Of a stretch of DNA of 64,000 nt, positions 34,434-44,669 are shown one piece after another; the stretch's first letter is position 1; each line of letters opens with the position of its first letter. Both the position numbers and the translations under genes were made by a program. The stretch comes from Narthecium ossifragum (taxonomy: Eukaryota > Streptophyta > Magnoliopsida > Dioscoreales > Nartheciaceae). The stretch lies in assembly GCA_963920575.1 (NCBI GenBank), contig OY986965.1:23430829-23494828 (forward strand). The letters run 5' to 3'. A model generated the notes under the pieces. It did not search any database, was not told the origin of the DNA, and saw nothing but the letters and a program-made list of their open reading frames with translations.

Positions 34434-34810
34434 CGGTCGATCCGACAGTCGACCGTGGGAATGGGTGATCTTGGGAAAATAAGGCGACAGTCAATGCGAT
34501 GGTCGATCGACTGATCGACCGCGGATTACATGATTTGTTTGAGGAGGCGATGATCAATCATCGCATCGACCCTGAGAAGCATTTTTTGTGACAGAGCCTC
34601 ATGGAGAATGTGGCGGTCGATGCGACGGTCGATCGTGGTCTGCGTGATTTATTGGGGCGGTGACGGTTGATGTGGCGGTCGATGTGACGGTCGACCCTGA
34701 GAAGTTTTACTTGGGCGGTGACGGTTGATGTGACGGTCGACCCTGAGAAGTTTTATTCATGGCATAGTGTCACGGATGATGTGGTGGTCGATGTGACGGT
34801 CGACCGTGGT
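34434..34810. repeat. Palindrome array in Athila internal region (GGTCGATC/GGTCGACC type)
   Basis: Repeated GCGGTCGAT, GACGGTCGACC and CGGTCGATCG phrases occur with 12-13-bp steps (e.g. 34434 onward and 34490-34525). They include TTTTTGTGACAGAGCCTC (34585), the linker also seen in LTR arrays. At 34665-34810 a unit with GGCGGTGACGGTTGATGTG and GTCGACCCTGAGAAGTTTTA is directly repeated. Confidence 0.75.
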
Positions 34811-35732
34811 CCAAAAAAATTCAATTCTTCTAGAATTAATGATTACTATAGGAAAAAACGGGAAAATAGGAAAAATCGGAAAAAAAAACATGGAAAAAAA
34901 TCCTAAAAATTAAAGAAAATTCTGGAAAGCTAAGGAAAAAAAACATAAAACTGGGTTGCCTCCCAGGAAACGCGTAATTTTACGTCTTTCGCTAGACGCC
35001 CCTACGGGAGGTCAGTGGTAGCTTGGGTTCGTCTGTTCAACGGACTCAATCACATCGCCGTGAACGATGTCCTCCACATAATGTTTTAATCTATGCCCAT
35101 TAACAGTAAAATTTCGTTCGTGTGTGGTTTGCGAATTTCTACTGCACAATGTGTAAATACTCTATTTATAATAAAAGACCCGGACCATCTAGAACGTAAT
35201 TTACCTGGGAAAAGACGCAATTTAGCATTGACAAGCCAAACTTTCTGCCCGACGTCAAAAGTCCTCCATGAAATATGTTTATCATGGAAGGCCTTTGTTT
35301 TGTCTTTATAAAGTTTTGAATTCAAATATGCCTTATTGCGAATTTTCTCAAGTTCACATAAACTAAGGGTCCGTTTGGCTCGGATCCGCTGATGAGTGCA
35401 TGAAAGTGCACTCTAGATAGCCTTATAACCATCTCAATTGCTAGATAATTAGCCTTAATTAACATCTTTATTATTATTTTTATATTTATATGTTGCTTCA
35501 CATAGTTGTGTGGAAAATGCAGGAAAAAGGAGCAAAGAAGGTGAAAAGATTACATGGATCAACTTGAAAGATTAAACTGTACCTGCTCATGAATAACCAG
35601 ATAATGTGTCATATATGGTTGGAAAGCTCTTGAAGTCTAGATTCTGAAGAATTTGACGGTTCGTGATTCCGAGTTTTCCACGGAAAGTTACAACATTCTT
35701 CGTAACAGTGCGCAGGCTGAATGAATAGTGAC

Positions 35733-35953
35733 GGTCGACCGTCAGATCTCACGGTCGACCGTCGCGCTCAAAAATTCCCCCGAACGACCGTCGCATCGAC
35801 CGTCACATGCAAAACTTCCCACGGTCGACTGTGGCATCGACCGTCAGCCTCTGTGAAAGAAAATTCTTCTCAGGGTCGATCCGAAGATCGACCGTCGCTC
35901 TTCCGAATTATTTTGTACAGTTGACGGTCGACCGTGAGATCTCACGGTCGACC
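35733..35953. repeat. Palindrome array in B1 (ACGGTCGACCGT type)
   Basis: Doublets start at 35733/35753, 35782/35794, 35823/35835, 35874/35886 and 35926/35946, with internal spacing 12 or 20 bp. First cores are 41-52 bp apart. The two outer doublets are near-identical and enclose AGATCT. The linker CCTCTGTGAAAGAAAATTCTT lies at about 35848. Confidence 0.85.
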
Positions 35954-36005
35954 GCCAGATCAGCAGGGAGCGTATAATGAGCCGGATCTTACCCGAGTTT
36001 AGGCC

Positions 36006-36013
36006 TATAAATA
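36006..36013 (+). promoter_or_regulatory. TATA box of LTR B1
   Basis: TATAAATA, 53 bp after the last palindrome core; GGATCTTACCCGAG sits in between (about 35984). Confidence 0.65.
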
Positions 36014-37774
36014 CAATACTTAGGGTTATCAAAATGGGGCTTTTGGAGGACTTTTCTGGAGCATCTGGAGGAGAGGAAGCCGTGTTAGGGTTTTATTTTC
36101 TTCGTCTTTCTTTCTTTATTTTTCTTTGAACACTTTTGTCGTCTTCATGATGAACATGAGTGGCTAGTTTTTATTCTAAGGTACCGATGTAGCCATAACT
36201 GAATCATTCTATGTTATTGGATCATGATTATTTAATCAGTTTATATTTCTTGTTTCATTCATTATTATAACTGAGATCTTAAATACCTTTATCTGGCCAA
36301 TAGAAGTATTATAGATTGTGTTATGTGAGATTGGGCGAGGGTTCATTCCCTAATCTTGCAGGATCTATGAATGAATGAGTGTATGTCGAGGCCGGGTTCA
36401 AGCTAAGAGTATTCTTGGTTCATAATTGTTCTTCAGAGCTTAATGGATTCTTGGTTAACACTTAGTTATGGGTTCATTAGCTAGGGTTAATTGAGGGTAC
36501 TTGGTGAAGACCGCGGCCGAACGGATCATCATACCGGAAGAACGAGCCCTTGGAATTAAACTGACATCTTGATTGATTCAATGCATAGAATGAGGATGTT
36601 ATGGTGAAATCGGAACCTTAGTATTCATCCATCATATTTCCATCGTTTTCTTATTTCGTTTTTAGATCATCTATTCTCAATACTTCATATCTCTTATTTT
36701 CCCTTCTTTATTTTCTTTCTTTTCTGTTCTTTAGCGTTTCACTCTAATAATCTCTACAAATCTTTATGGGTACGATACTCGTCTTGCTACTATATTGATT
36801 GCACCGATTCGTATACTTGCGAGATACAAAATTTATTCATCATCCGCGGTATCCGCTCCTACGGATACCGTCGAAAACGGAATCCGCCGGTGAGCGAAAC
36901 GGCGGAATCCGGGAATCCAGAATCCGCAGATTCCAGGATCCGCCGGATTCACTCCCATTCCGGTGAGCCAAACAGGCCCTAAGTTTCCTATCTGTTGTGA
37001 CGGCATTGGTATCAGTATTAAGCTTTTTAATGGCCCACATAGCTCGATCTTCTAATTCAACAGGTAAATGACAAGACTTACCAAAAACTAATCGATATGG
37101 GGATTTACCAATAGGCATTTCATAAGCAGTCCTGTAAGCCCACAGTGCATCATCTAGGTTTATGGCCAAATCTGTACGGTCAATGTGAACGGTTTTCTCT
37201 AATATACGCTTTATTTCTCTATTAGAATGTTCTACTTGACCACTAGTCTGAGGATGATAGGGAGTGGGTACTTTATGTGTGATAGAATACTTTCTCTGGA
37301 GGGAAGCAAAATATTGATTATTAAAATGAGAACCACCATCGCTAATAATCGCACTAGGACAACCAAATCTAGAGAAGATATTACTTTGAAGAAATTTAAC
37401 CACAACTCTATGATCATTCGATTTGGTTGCTATAGCTTCTACCCATTTGGAAACATAGTCAACAACAACAAGGATATACTGAAAACCAAAGGAAGGTGGA
37501 AAGGGTCCCATAAAATCGATACCCCAGATATAAAAAATATCAACAACTAAAATCGGAGTCTGAGGCATCTCATTCCTACGAGAGATATTTCCAGTTTTCT
37601 GGCATCTAATGCAAGATTGGCAAAAATTATGAAAATCCTTAAAAGTTGAAGGCCAATAAAACAGGCCAATGAGATGCTACAGTGGTAACCCCACCAACTG
37701 CAGCCAGTCCGTCAAAACACAACATGCTATGGGAAGCAACCCCGACAAGAATACTAACAGTACAACATGCTATC

Positions 37775-39420
37775 TGATAAGACGTGAAAAGTGCATAAAT
37801 CACCCTTTTAACTTGGCCTTGTTAGTTTTCGAGCAAGGCTTTACTGACGAATATTACCCTATGACAGGTACAAGAGCCCTCAATGAGGATTGGATCAAGT
37901 TCCGAGCTTAAACGAAGTCATTTGGGCCAGTTTTGTATGAAGAAGATCGATCCTTTAAGGGACATGATCGATCCTTTGAAGCACATTAAGAAGGAATCAA
38001 GTTGGGACAACAAGGATCGATCCTCCATAAAGAGAAGATCGATCCCTTATGCGCATTTTTCAGTGACAGAGCGCAAGTTCTGAAGGATCGATCCTCACTA
38101 TGGGAAGGATCGATCTCTCATGTGCATTTTCCAGTGACAGAGCGCAACATTCTCTAGGATCGATCTCCATACACCATAGGATCGATCTTCATCGGGGCGC
38201 AGCTAGAACTCAAGAACAAAGATCGATCCTTTCCTATGGGAGGATCGATCCTCCACGGGACCAGCGATCACACGAAGAGGAAGATCGATCCTCTACCTTT
38301 CAAGGATCGATCCTTTTGTGCCAGCCGAGCAAAATCAATGGTCCAGATCTAATCCGAGGGGGGGAGGCTTGTTTACTAAAAATAGACCCCTTATGGGGGA
38401 TTTTAGGAGCTTCTCTTAGTCCTTTCTCCAGCCCTTCTATTTTCCTTACCCAATTGAGAGGAGGACTTCTTGGAGGGAATCCATGGGAGGAGAGCTTCAT
38501 CAACCTCCATCCATGGATCCAACCAAGATGAGTAGCTAACTTCCTTTCTCTTGGGATTTCCATGTAGTTGTAGGATTCTTTTGTAGTTTTCTTAGGATTT
38601 TTGGATGTGTAATCTTTAGGGATGATCTATTGTATGGATTTGAGCATGATTTCTTTATCTTTGTACATGGATCTTATATGTTGAATGGATGAATGCCTTT
38701 CTTTGGTATGAGCTAGAACTTGTACATGATAGATATTTGTTGTTATGCCCCAATGAGTTGGATGTGCTAGAAACGCATCCAATTACATTGGGAGGATGAA
38801 TAGCCCTAGATTAGAGATTAGGGATGCTAGAACCATCCCTATCTATCTAATTAGAGGATCCATTCTATCTTTCTCTTGCATTAGATTCGAGGTGCTAGAA
38901 CCATCTCGATCCAATGCCCGATTCCATACAATACCTTTACCTTGCGACGAATCGATCTTAATCGAGGGTTCGTTAGCGACGATAGAAGCTAATCACTCAT
39001 TCGTCGACTTTGTGAATGTGATTCCTTCCGGCGGATGATTCTAACCCGACTTCCGTTGAGCGATAAGTGAGGCTAACCACCCGCTTGTCGACTTCTTGAT
39101 TTCGATCGTCCCAATTGGATTACACACCTCAATTCCTTAGGAGGCTATATTAGAACCTACAATGAAATGGACATCCCAAGACCTCTCTATATTAGTTATA
39201 TTTCTCATCACTTAGTTAATTACTTTAATAGTCATTAATCCAAAACCCAAATCATTTTAGCTAGTTGTTTGGAGTTATCTATCGAGTACGTTAGTCAATT
39301 CTCATTTCCCTGCGGATCGACCCGGACTCCCGCTAACTACGTAGTAGTTAGTTAGGATTCGGTATAAATTGTAATCTCGACGCCCTAGTCACTTTTGCGA
39401 CGAGTGGTTTGGGCGCGTCA
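37775..39420 (+). mobile_element. Athila solo LTR (copy B2) with 5-bp target duplication
   Basis: Starts TGATAAGACGTGAAAAGTGC, ends GGGCGCGTCA and is 1646 bp. CTATC is duplicated at 37770-37774 and 39421-39425. The final part (GCTAACTACGTAGTAGTTAG, then GGTATAAATTG) is the conserved Athila LTR 3' end. It holds the most regular palindrome array of the window (37945-38312), a weak TATA-like box (38375-38385), and GATCTAATCCGAGG (38347) between them. Confidence 0.92.
37945..38312. repeat. Palindrome array in B2 (GGATCGATCC type), six doublets
   Basis: Cores start at 37945/37966, 38015/38037, 38086/38108, 38158/38180, 38221/38243 and 38283/38305. Spacing inside a doublet is 21 or 22 bp every time. 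Between doublets it is 70, 71, 72, 63 and 62 bp. CAGTGACAGAGCGCAA occurs twice between doublets (38061 and 38132). Confidence 0.92.
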
Positions 39421-40719
39421 CTATCTAAACATCCCGGGAGCCGTCACTCTCCCGGTTCACCACTACCCCTCATTATGGGGCTAACATGTTCAAAACTATG
39501 TACAAGTTATAAACCGGAAAAGAAAATCGCTTACGCGAAGCCCCGCGGGCAAATCCATTAAAACGCCTCTCAGCCACCAAAGAGATCCATCTCTCTACCA
39601 GAGAAGATCGATCTTCTTAGTGCTTGGGAAGCCTCGTCCCAGTCAACCGAAAGGGATCGATCTTCTCCACCACAAGGATCGATCTTCCTCGTGACTCGGA
39701 CCCCGCCCATGCCAGTTGTGAGGACCCGTACCTCCAACCGGGTCCGACCGCGTTAGGTCGAGGGACTGGTTTTGTGGTTTGGGTCGGTTGGCCTTGGGAT
39801 GCGATCGCATCGCTGGTTTTGTGGTTTGGTCGCATCGCTGTTTTTGACACATGGGCATTTTGGTAAATTTGCCCCATGGCGGTCGGTTTAACACCTGCGT
39901 TGCACACACTGCCTTTGATTGATGTATGTGATTGATTAGAATCTTAAAGGCGCTTCCGATCGGAAGATCGGAGCTCGATCGGGAGAGATCGAATCGAACG
40001 GCAGCAATCAATTCCAGCTTTCTATTTAAACCCTTCTCTTTTCTCTCCCTTCTCTTTCTTTCTCTTTCTCTCTTCCTCTCTCCTTCGTTGGCTGCCGGTG
40101 TGGAGCTTCTGATGCTGCTTTTTGGCGAGGATCCGTGGCGATCGGAGTTGACGATCTTGTAGATCGCCTGCACGTCTATACATGTAGATGTTTCTACCCA
40201 ATTCCTATGAGTTGGTAACCCTAGGATCGCCTTTTTGTGATTTGTGGCTGTTGTGTGTTTTGGAATGTTTTGATTTTCGGTATTCTTATTCCTTAGAATG
40301 TTTAGAAGCTAGTTGTGGTTTCATTTCTGTATTCTCTCGGACGGGTTCCGTATTTTTGTCGGTTTTTCGACGGGGTCGGACTCGGATATGATATTTCACG
40401 ATCTGAGTTTGGTTTTCATTGCATGAATGAATTCCCCACCATCAAATAGACCTTCCTGCAAAGTTTGAATGGATTCCATCACTGTTTGATAGATCAAATC
40501 CAATAAATTCAGGTTTTCGTCGGTTTCGTCGGCTTTCGAGCCATTTGATTTAATTCGGAGGTTTTGATCATCCAAAGTTGGATTTCTTAGTGTCATTAGA
40601 TTCCCCACATCCAATTTCACATGCCTACCAAGTTTGGTTTGATTTTGATACGTTTTGATAGGGTAAATCCAAGAAATTGGATCTCAGGCACTATTCACTC
40701 TTCTCTGCCGAGTATGAAG

Positions 40720-41057
40720 GATCGATCATTTGGATGAAATGATCATTTCCGTGGAAGTGTTCTGCTCCTTCTGAAGAAAATCCATCTTCTTGGGATAAGA
40801 AGATCGATCCTCTTCTTGACAGAGGGTGTGTTTGAGGAAGATCGATCCTCTAGTGCCAGAGGATCGATCCTTCTTCCCCAGACCGAACACCATCCTGAGG
40901 GAGATCGATCTTCTTTGAAGGAAGATCGATCCCTCCTTCGCAGGCAGGGAACACCCTTAAGGAGGATCGATCTTCCTTGCAAGGGAAGATCGATCACCCC
41001 TTCTTGAGTGGGATCACCCATGTAAATGATTGATCATCTTGGGTAAGATGATCTATC
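40720..41057. repeat. Palindrome array in A4, six doublets
   Basis: Cores start at 40720/40741, 40779/40802, 40840/40862, 40903/40924, 40965/40988 and 41028/41050. Internal spacing is 21-23 bp; doublet-to-doublet steps are 59, 61, 63, 62 and 63 bp. Spacers are themselves partly inverted (TTCCTTGCAAGGGAA, ATCTTGGGTAAGAT). Confidence 0.9.
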
Positions 41058-41280
41058 CTTTATATGCTGATTTGTATAATTTATCCGAATTTGATGTTTT
41101 CGGTTTCTTTTCTACCCGAATTTCTCGTGTGACTTTCCGGATGATAGGTAAGGATTATTATAATATTTTAATCGGGATTTTAATGGGTTTATCCTCGGAT
41201 TACGCCGTGATTTATATTCCGGATCGGTTTACCGATTTCTACTGGTTTTGAAGCAGTTTCCCGATAAAGCATGTTATATG

Positions 41281-41590
41281 ATAAGTCACTAAATGTTCAT
41301 GATTCAACCCCCTAACTTAGCTTTATTATACCTAGAGTAGTTGTATTTGATAGCTCGTTAGTTAATTTCAGGTTTAATCATGCTTTGAGAAGAAATGCAG
41401 GAAATTCGGCTAAAATGACTAAATAAACTGCTTCGTCGACCGTCAGTAATATATTCTCCAGATATTTTACAAAGGTCAAAATATTCTGAAACTTTGGGAT
41501 ATTGTAGAAAACTCAGAGATCTACAACGTTTCTGTTGGAGACTTTGCGAGATTCTTGATGGAAGTAATGTGAGTTTTCCTTAGAAATGAG
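41281..41590 (+). mobile_element. Athila LTR 5' fragment (B7) inside A4
   Basis: Starts TGATAAGTCACTAAATGTTC and follows the B6 LTR start (ACCTAGAGTAGTTGTATTTGATAG, then TTTCAGGTTTAAT). It fades out near 41590. No second boundary or duplication was found. Confidence 0.55.
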
Positions 41591-42873
41591 ACTGAACCTG
41601 GGACTTGTAGTTTCCCCTCTTTCCTGTGTGACGTAGAGTAGAGTAGAACTCTACTGAGTTTATTGCTCACTCCTACCCAGGCTGTGTTTGTAGGTGCAGG
41701 CGTCAGCTCTTCCTTGGTGGTTTCAGCTGGATCAGGTCTTGGCAGCGTGTTGACTTCCGGAGGCGTTTGAGGTCTCAGAGGGACAGATGTATATTTTGGC
41801 AGCTTTTGTTTAAAGTTATCCTTTGAGGATGATATATTTAACGTTTAATATATGAAATCATGTTCCCTCTTTTGATTGAGTTTTATTCCGCAATGTAATA
41901 TCTAGTTTTACCTTTATGCCTTTAGAAATCTTTAAGTTCAAATTATTTCCGCTTTGTGTATCATCGCGCCGCATCGGATGTAACTAGTGTAGGTTTCCCC
42001 TCACGTCCCGGCCCGGATGGGTTTTTTGAGTCGGGGTGTGACACCAGCCAAGCAAGGATCAACCTTCTCCAACAGAAGGATCAATCCCGCTCGGGTTGGG
42101 CATGACGTCCCACAAATGATCGATCTTTCCTCAAGAAAGATCGATCCGATTGAGGAAAGATCGATCCGAATGGGTTCACCGACGAACCGCCGGGGAGAAA
42201 TAGCACCGGAAAATTCCATCAAATCCCATAAAACCTTGGGATCTGGTAGTACGAAGGACCACGAGTTCAAAACCGAAGATTTCATTGAAAACAAACATGT
42301 ATATAATCAGATCTAAGCAAACAGAACCACAATCAAACTCAAACCTCACAAATCTGAAAAAATAAGTAGGCAGGATCCCTACCTAGACTAGAGCAGCTTC
42401 AATCCAAGCTGCTAAGCCTTGTATCATCCTAAATCTCCTTCAAATCCAGCCGGATCTCAACTCAACAACGTGGATTTGAAAAGAAATCAAGGAAGTGGAT
42501 TTCGTTCGTTCTATAGACGGATGAACCGTCTTATGAGAGATCGATCTTTCATGACGAACAAACTTAACTTTCTAGTGCTAAAAGATCGATCTCCTTAGCA
42601 AGGGAAGATCGATCTCCTTCGCAAGGGAAGATCGACCCCCTTTGCCCAGAAAGCTAGACTTGGGCTAAAACAGAAGGCCAAGCCAGGATCCTTCGATCCC
42701 GGGTCCACCTAACCATTCTAATCAAACATTTACACAAACACGGTCAGTGTGTGCACACACGAGTGTGAAAAAAACCGACAATGCATAATTTATCAAATTA
42801 CCCCTGTGGTCCACAACGAGCCACGGGCCCGACCCAAGCGGTCGACCCAGGAGTAGAGGGACAGGTCCTCACA

Positions 42874-43350
42874 TAACTACTTCTTGATACTCTCAACTTT
42901 CTATAATGCCCAATCTAATACCCTATAAAATAGAAATAATATCTTTAGAAAATTGGTTATAACACCAATTAATGAAATTTATTGCCAAAAAACCCATTAG
43001 CTAAGTTTTTAAGGTTAAAACCCCACCGCGGTATTAGTTGGCGTATTATTCAAATAGAAGACTGAAATACCTTTATCTTCCAATGCTAATGATGGCTATC
43101 TCATGCACGAGCATTAGTTGCAGTTGTCATCCTTCGACGATCTACCCCACGTGCGAGTTTTAGTTGTCGTCGTCTTCCTCCGATGATCTATTCGTCGTCT
43201 TCTTCGAGAACCCTCACATTTTATGTGTGAATTTCTCCAATGGGGGTGGATTGAGTGGATCCGACATCTTGACGGTGGTCCAAACACCCTAAGAAATAAG
43301 ATAGCAAATGAAAACAAATGAAAACAAAAGCGAACAAACTCAAACAACCT
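42874..43350. other. Non-coding spacer between A6 and the non-autonomous element
   Basis: No gene seen. Positions 43120-43205 contain a short duplicated CGTC/CGATGATCTA phrase. Confidence 0.4.
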
Positions 43351-44605
43351 GATACGAGTCGATCCGATTCGACCAACTGGACCCGAACCCAAAAGAGGAA
43401 CCAAACTGGTTCAGACTCTTTCCTAGTTTGACTTGGACTTCCCTAGTTCAAACTAGAGTATTTAATTAGTATTTATCATTAGTCTTTTATTGAGTCCTAG
43501 TTGATTGTTAGGAATTAATTAAGAGTCCCTTTAAGTTAGGAAGTTGAGTTGAGTCAGAAACCTTATTACTTGCTAATCAAGCAAGGGGGTTTTTCTAGTG
43601 GATTAGGACTCTGTCAAGGTCTCTATAAAAGGACCTTAGTAGTTTGTATTAGGTTATGCATGAGATGAATGATTAAGAGTAATTAGTAGAATATCATAGG
43701 AGTAGAATATCATAGGAGTAGAAGTAAAGTAGATTCCACCCGAAATCCACCATAGATCCACCTTCTTCCCCGTCGGTCATCTTCTCCGCAGCCGGCATCG
43801 CCTTCACCTTCATCTTCTTTCTCCCCGTCACTTTCTCTCTCCGCCACGTCAGCGACCCCACCGCCACGTCACCCGCTACTGTTCATCTTCTTCCTCCTCT
43901 CTCCTCTGTCCCGAAACCCTAGCTCACCGCCGTTCTCCCCTCTCCGGCCACCCCCGTCGCCACCTAAACCCGCCATCCTCTTCCCCTTGGCACCACGACT
44001 CCGGCCATACCCTCCATCGCCCGCGTCGTCGTCTCCGGCCTCTTCCCCCGGCAACCCGACCCTCGTCCTCACCGCCATCAACCACGCCCGATCCCTATCC
44101 CACCTCCAAAACCCCCGCCGGTGAACCCAAACCCCCGCCGTCCCCGACGCCGGTGAACCCAAACCCCCGCCGTCCATCTACCAGATCCGGCCGATCCGCC
44201 ACTTACCTCACCGATCCGAGCCGGTAGATCTCATCCCCACCTCCAGGCGACCCTTTCTGGAAGCATCCCGACCACCACCGCCGTCCCTACGCCGGCGATC
44301 CACTCCGGCGACTTCTCAGCCCTCGGATCCAGGCTGGTTCAGCCAGCCAACTTGAATCAGTTGATTCAGCCGAGCCCGTTAATCCGGATCCAGCCCAATC
44401 TAAGCCGATCAGCTTGATCCAGATCACTTCAGACTTGACCCAGTCAAGTCCCATCCAATCAGGCTCAGCCGGATCCGACACAGCTCAAGCCAGATCCGAT
44501 ATAGCTAGCCAAATCAGCCCATTGGACTGAAATCAAGTCCGATTCTGATCGATTGGAGCAGTAGAGACCCATTACGAGAGGATCACGAGTAGACCGTTCG
44601 TAACA
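43351..44605 (+). repeat. 5' LTR of the non-autonomous element
   Basis: Contains TATAAAAG near 43623, a plausible TATA box. A 20-bp duplication (AGAATATCATAGGAGT repeated near 43688-43725) is absent from the 3' LTR. A segment present in the 3' LTR at about 47311-47398 is replaced here by a shorter direct repeat of CCCGCCGGTGAACCCAAAC. Confidence 0.88.
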
Positions 44606-44608
44606 ACT

Positions 44609-44620
44609 TGGTATCAGAGC
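44609..44620 (+). promoter_or_regulatory. Primer-binding site (initiator tRNA-Met type)
   Basis: TGGTATCAGAGC, three bases after the LTR end. Confidence 0.88.
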
Positions 44621-44669
44621 TCCGTTCCACCGACTGTGCGGTTCAGACTCTACTGGAAACTTCGCCACC

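Larger units (their letters stand above)
35390..36842 (+). mobile_element. Athila solo LTR (copy B1) with 5-bp target duplication
   Basis: Starts TGATGAGTGCATGAAAGTG, ends TTTATTCATCA and is 1453 bp. TCCGC is duplicated at 35385-35389 and 36843-36847. Carries a GGTCGACC palindrome array (35733-35953) and a TATA box at 36006-36013. The insertion site is inside a Tourist-like MITE. Confidence 0.9.
35367..36979. mobile_element. Tourist-like MITE (TAA target duplication) hosting a solo LTR
   Basis: Ends GGGTCCGTTTGGCTC (35367) and GAGCCAAACAGGCCC (36965-36979) are inverted repeats. TAA flanks both sides (35364-35366 and 36980-36982), as in PIF/Harbinger Tourist MITEs. Without the LTR the MITE is about 155 bp and rich in GGATCCGC/GGATACCG phrases. 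It interrupts the Athila integrase. Confidence 0.85.
34960..37671 (-). pseudogene. Athila Ty3/gypsy integrase, split by a nested MITE
   Basis: On the minus strand the integrase is in two parts. Part 1 (37665-36983) starts in the HHCC finger (FCQSCIRCQ) and continues into the core: [18 protein letters not shown] and [18 protein letters not shown], so the D-D-E residues are present. The Athila signature [19 protein letters not shown] follows. Part 2 (35363-35012) has KTKAFHDKHISWR and LRSRWSGSF, then NGHRLKHYVED after a one-base shift near 35100, and a stop at 35012. The gap is a Tourist-like MITE that itself holds a solo LTR. RT, gag and the 5' LTR are missing (cut at 37671). Confidence 0.85.
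39717..42043 (-). mobile_element. Solo LTR, family A reverse copy (A4), target duplication with one mismatch
   Basis: On the + strand it runs from TGTGAGGACC to GGGGTGTGACA (reverse complement TGTCACACCCC...GGTCCTCACA) and is 2327 bp. CCAGT (39712-39716) and CCAGC (42044-42048) flank it. It splits copy A6. It contains the reverse family block (about 41620-41700), a six-doublet palindrome array (40720-41057), a pyrimidine tract (40030-40085) and a nested Athila LTR fragment (about 41281-41590). Confidence 0.85.
37672..42873 (+). mobile_element. Family A LTR (copy A6), split by two nested solo LTRs
   Basis: The pieces 37672-37774, 39426-39716 and 42049-42873 align in order with the 3' half of A2 (CAATGGTAACACCACCAACTG, ACATCCCGGGAG...CACCACTACCC, ATGACGTCCC, GTCGACCCAGGAGTAGAGGG). 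The copy ends CCTCACA at 42873. The 5' half is missing at the junction with Athila integrase. Palindrome doublets at 39584/39606, 39655/39677, 42057/42079 and 42118/42139/42159, plus a second group at 42539-42637, keep their ~61-71-bp period once the nested A4 copy is subtracted. Confidence 0.8.

Noticed and set aside
37945..38312. CRISPR-like array
   Set aside because: Short palindromic repeats with regular spacing, but in a plant LTR; the repeats are only 8-14 bp, occur in doublets, and no cas-like genes exist.
37883..38531. Protein-coding frames over the B2 array
   Set aside because: Frames consist of IDP/DRSS repeats forced by GATCGATCC; no conservation of frame between arrays.
28277..42873. 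A5 and A6 as two ends of one family A LTR split by the Copia and Athila copies
   Set aside because: Collinear in principle, but about 380 bp are missing and the flanks (AGATG and TAACT) do not match, so one insertion cannot be shown.
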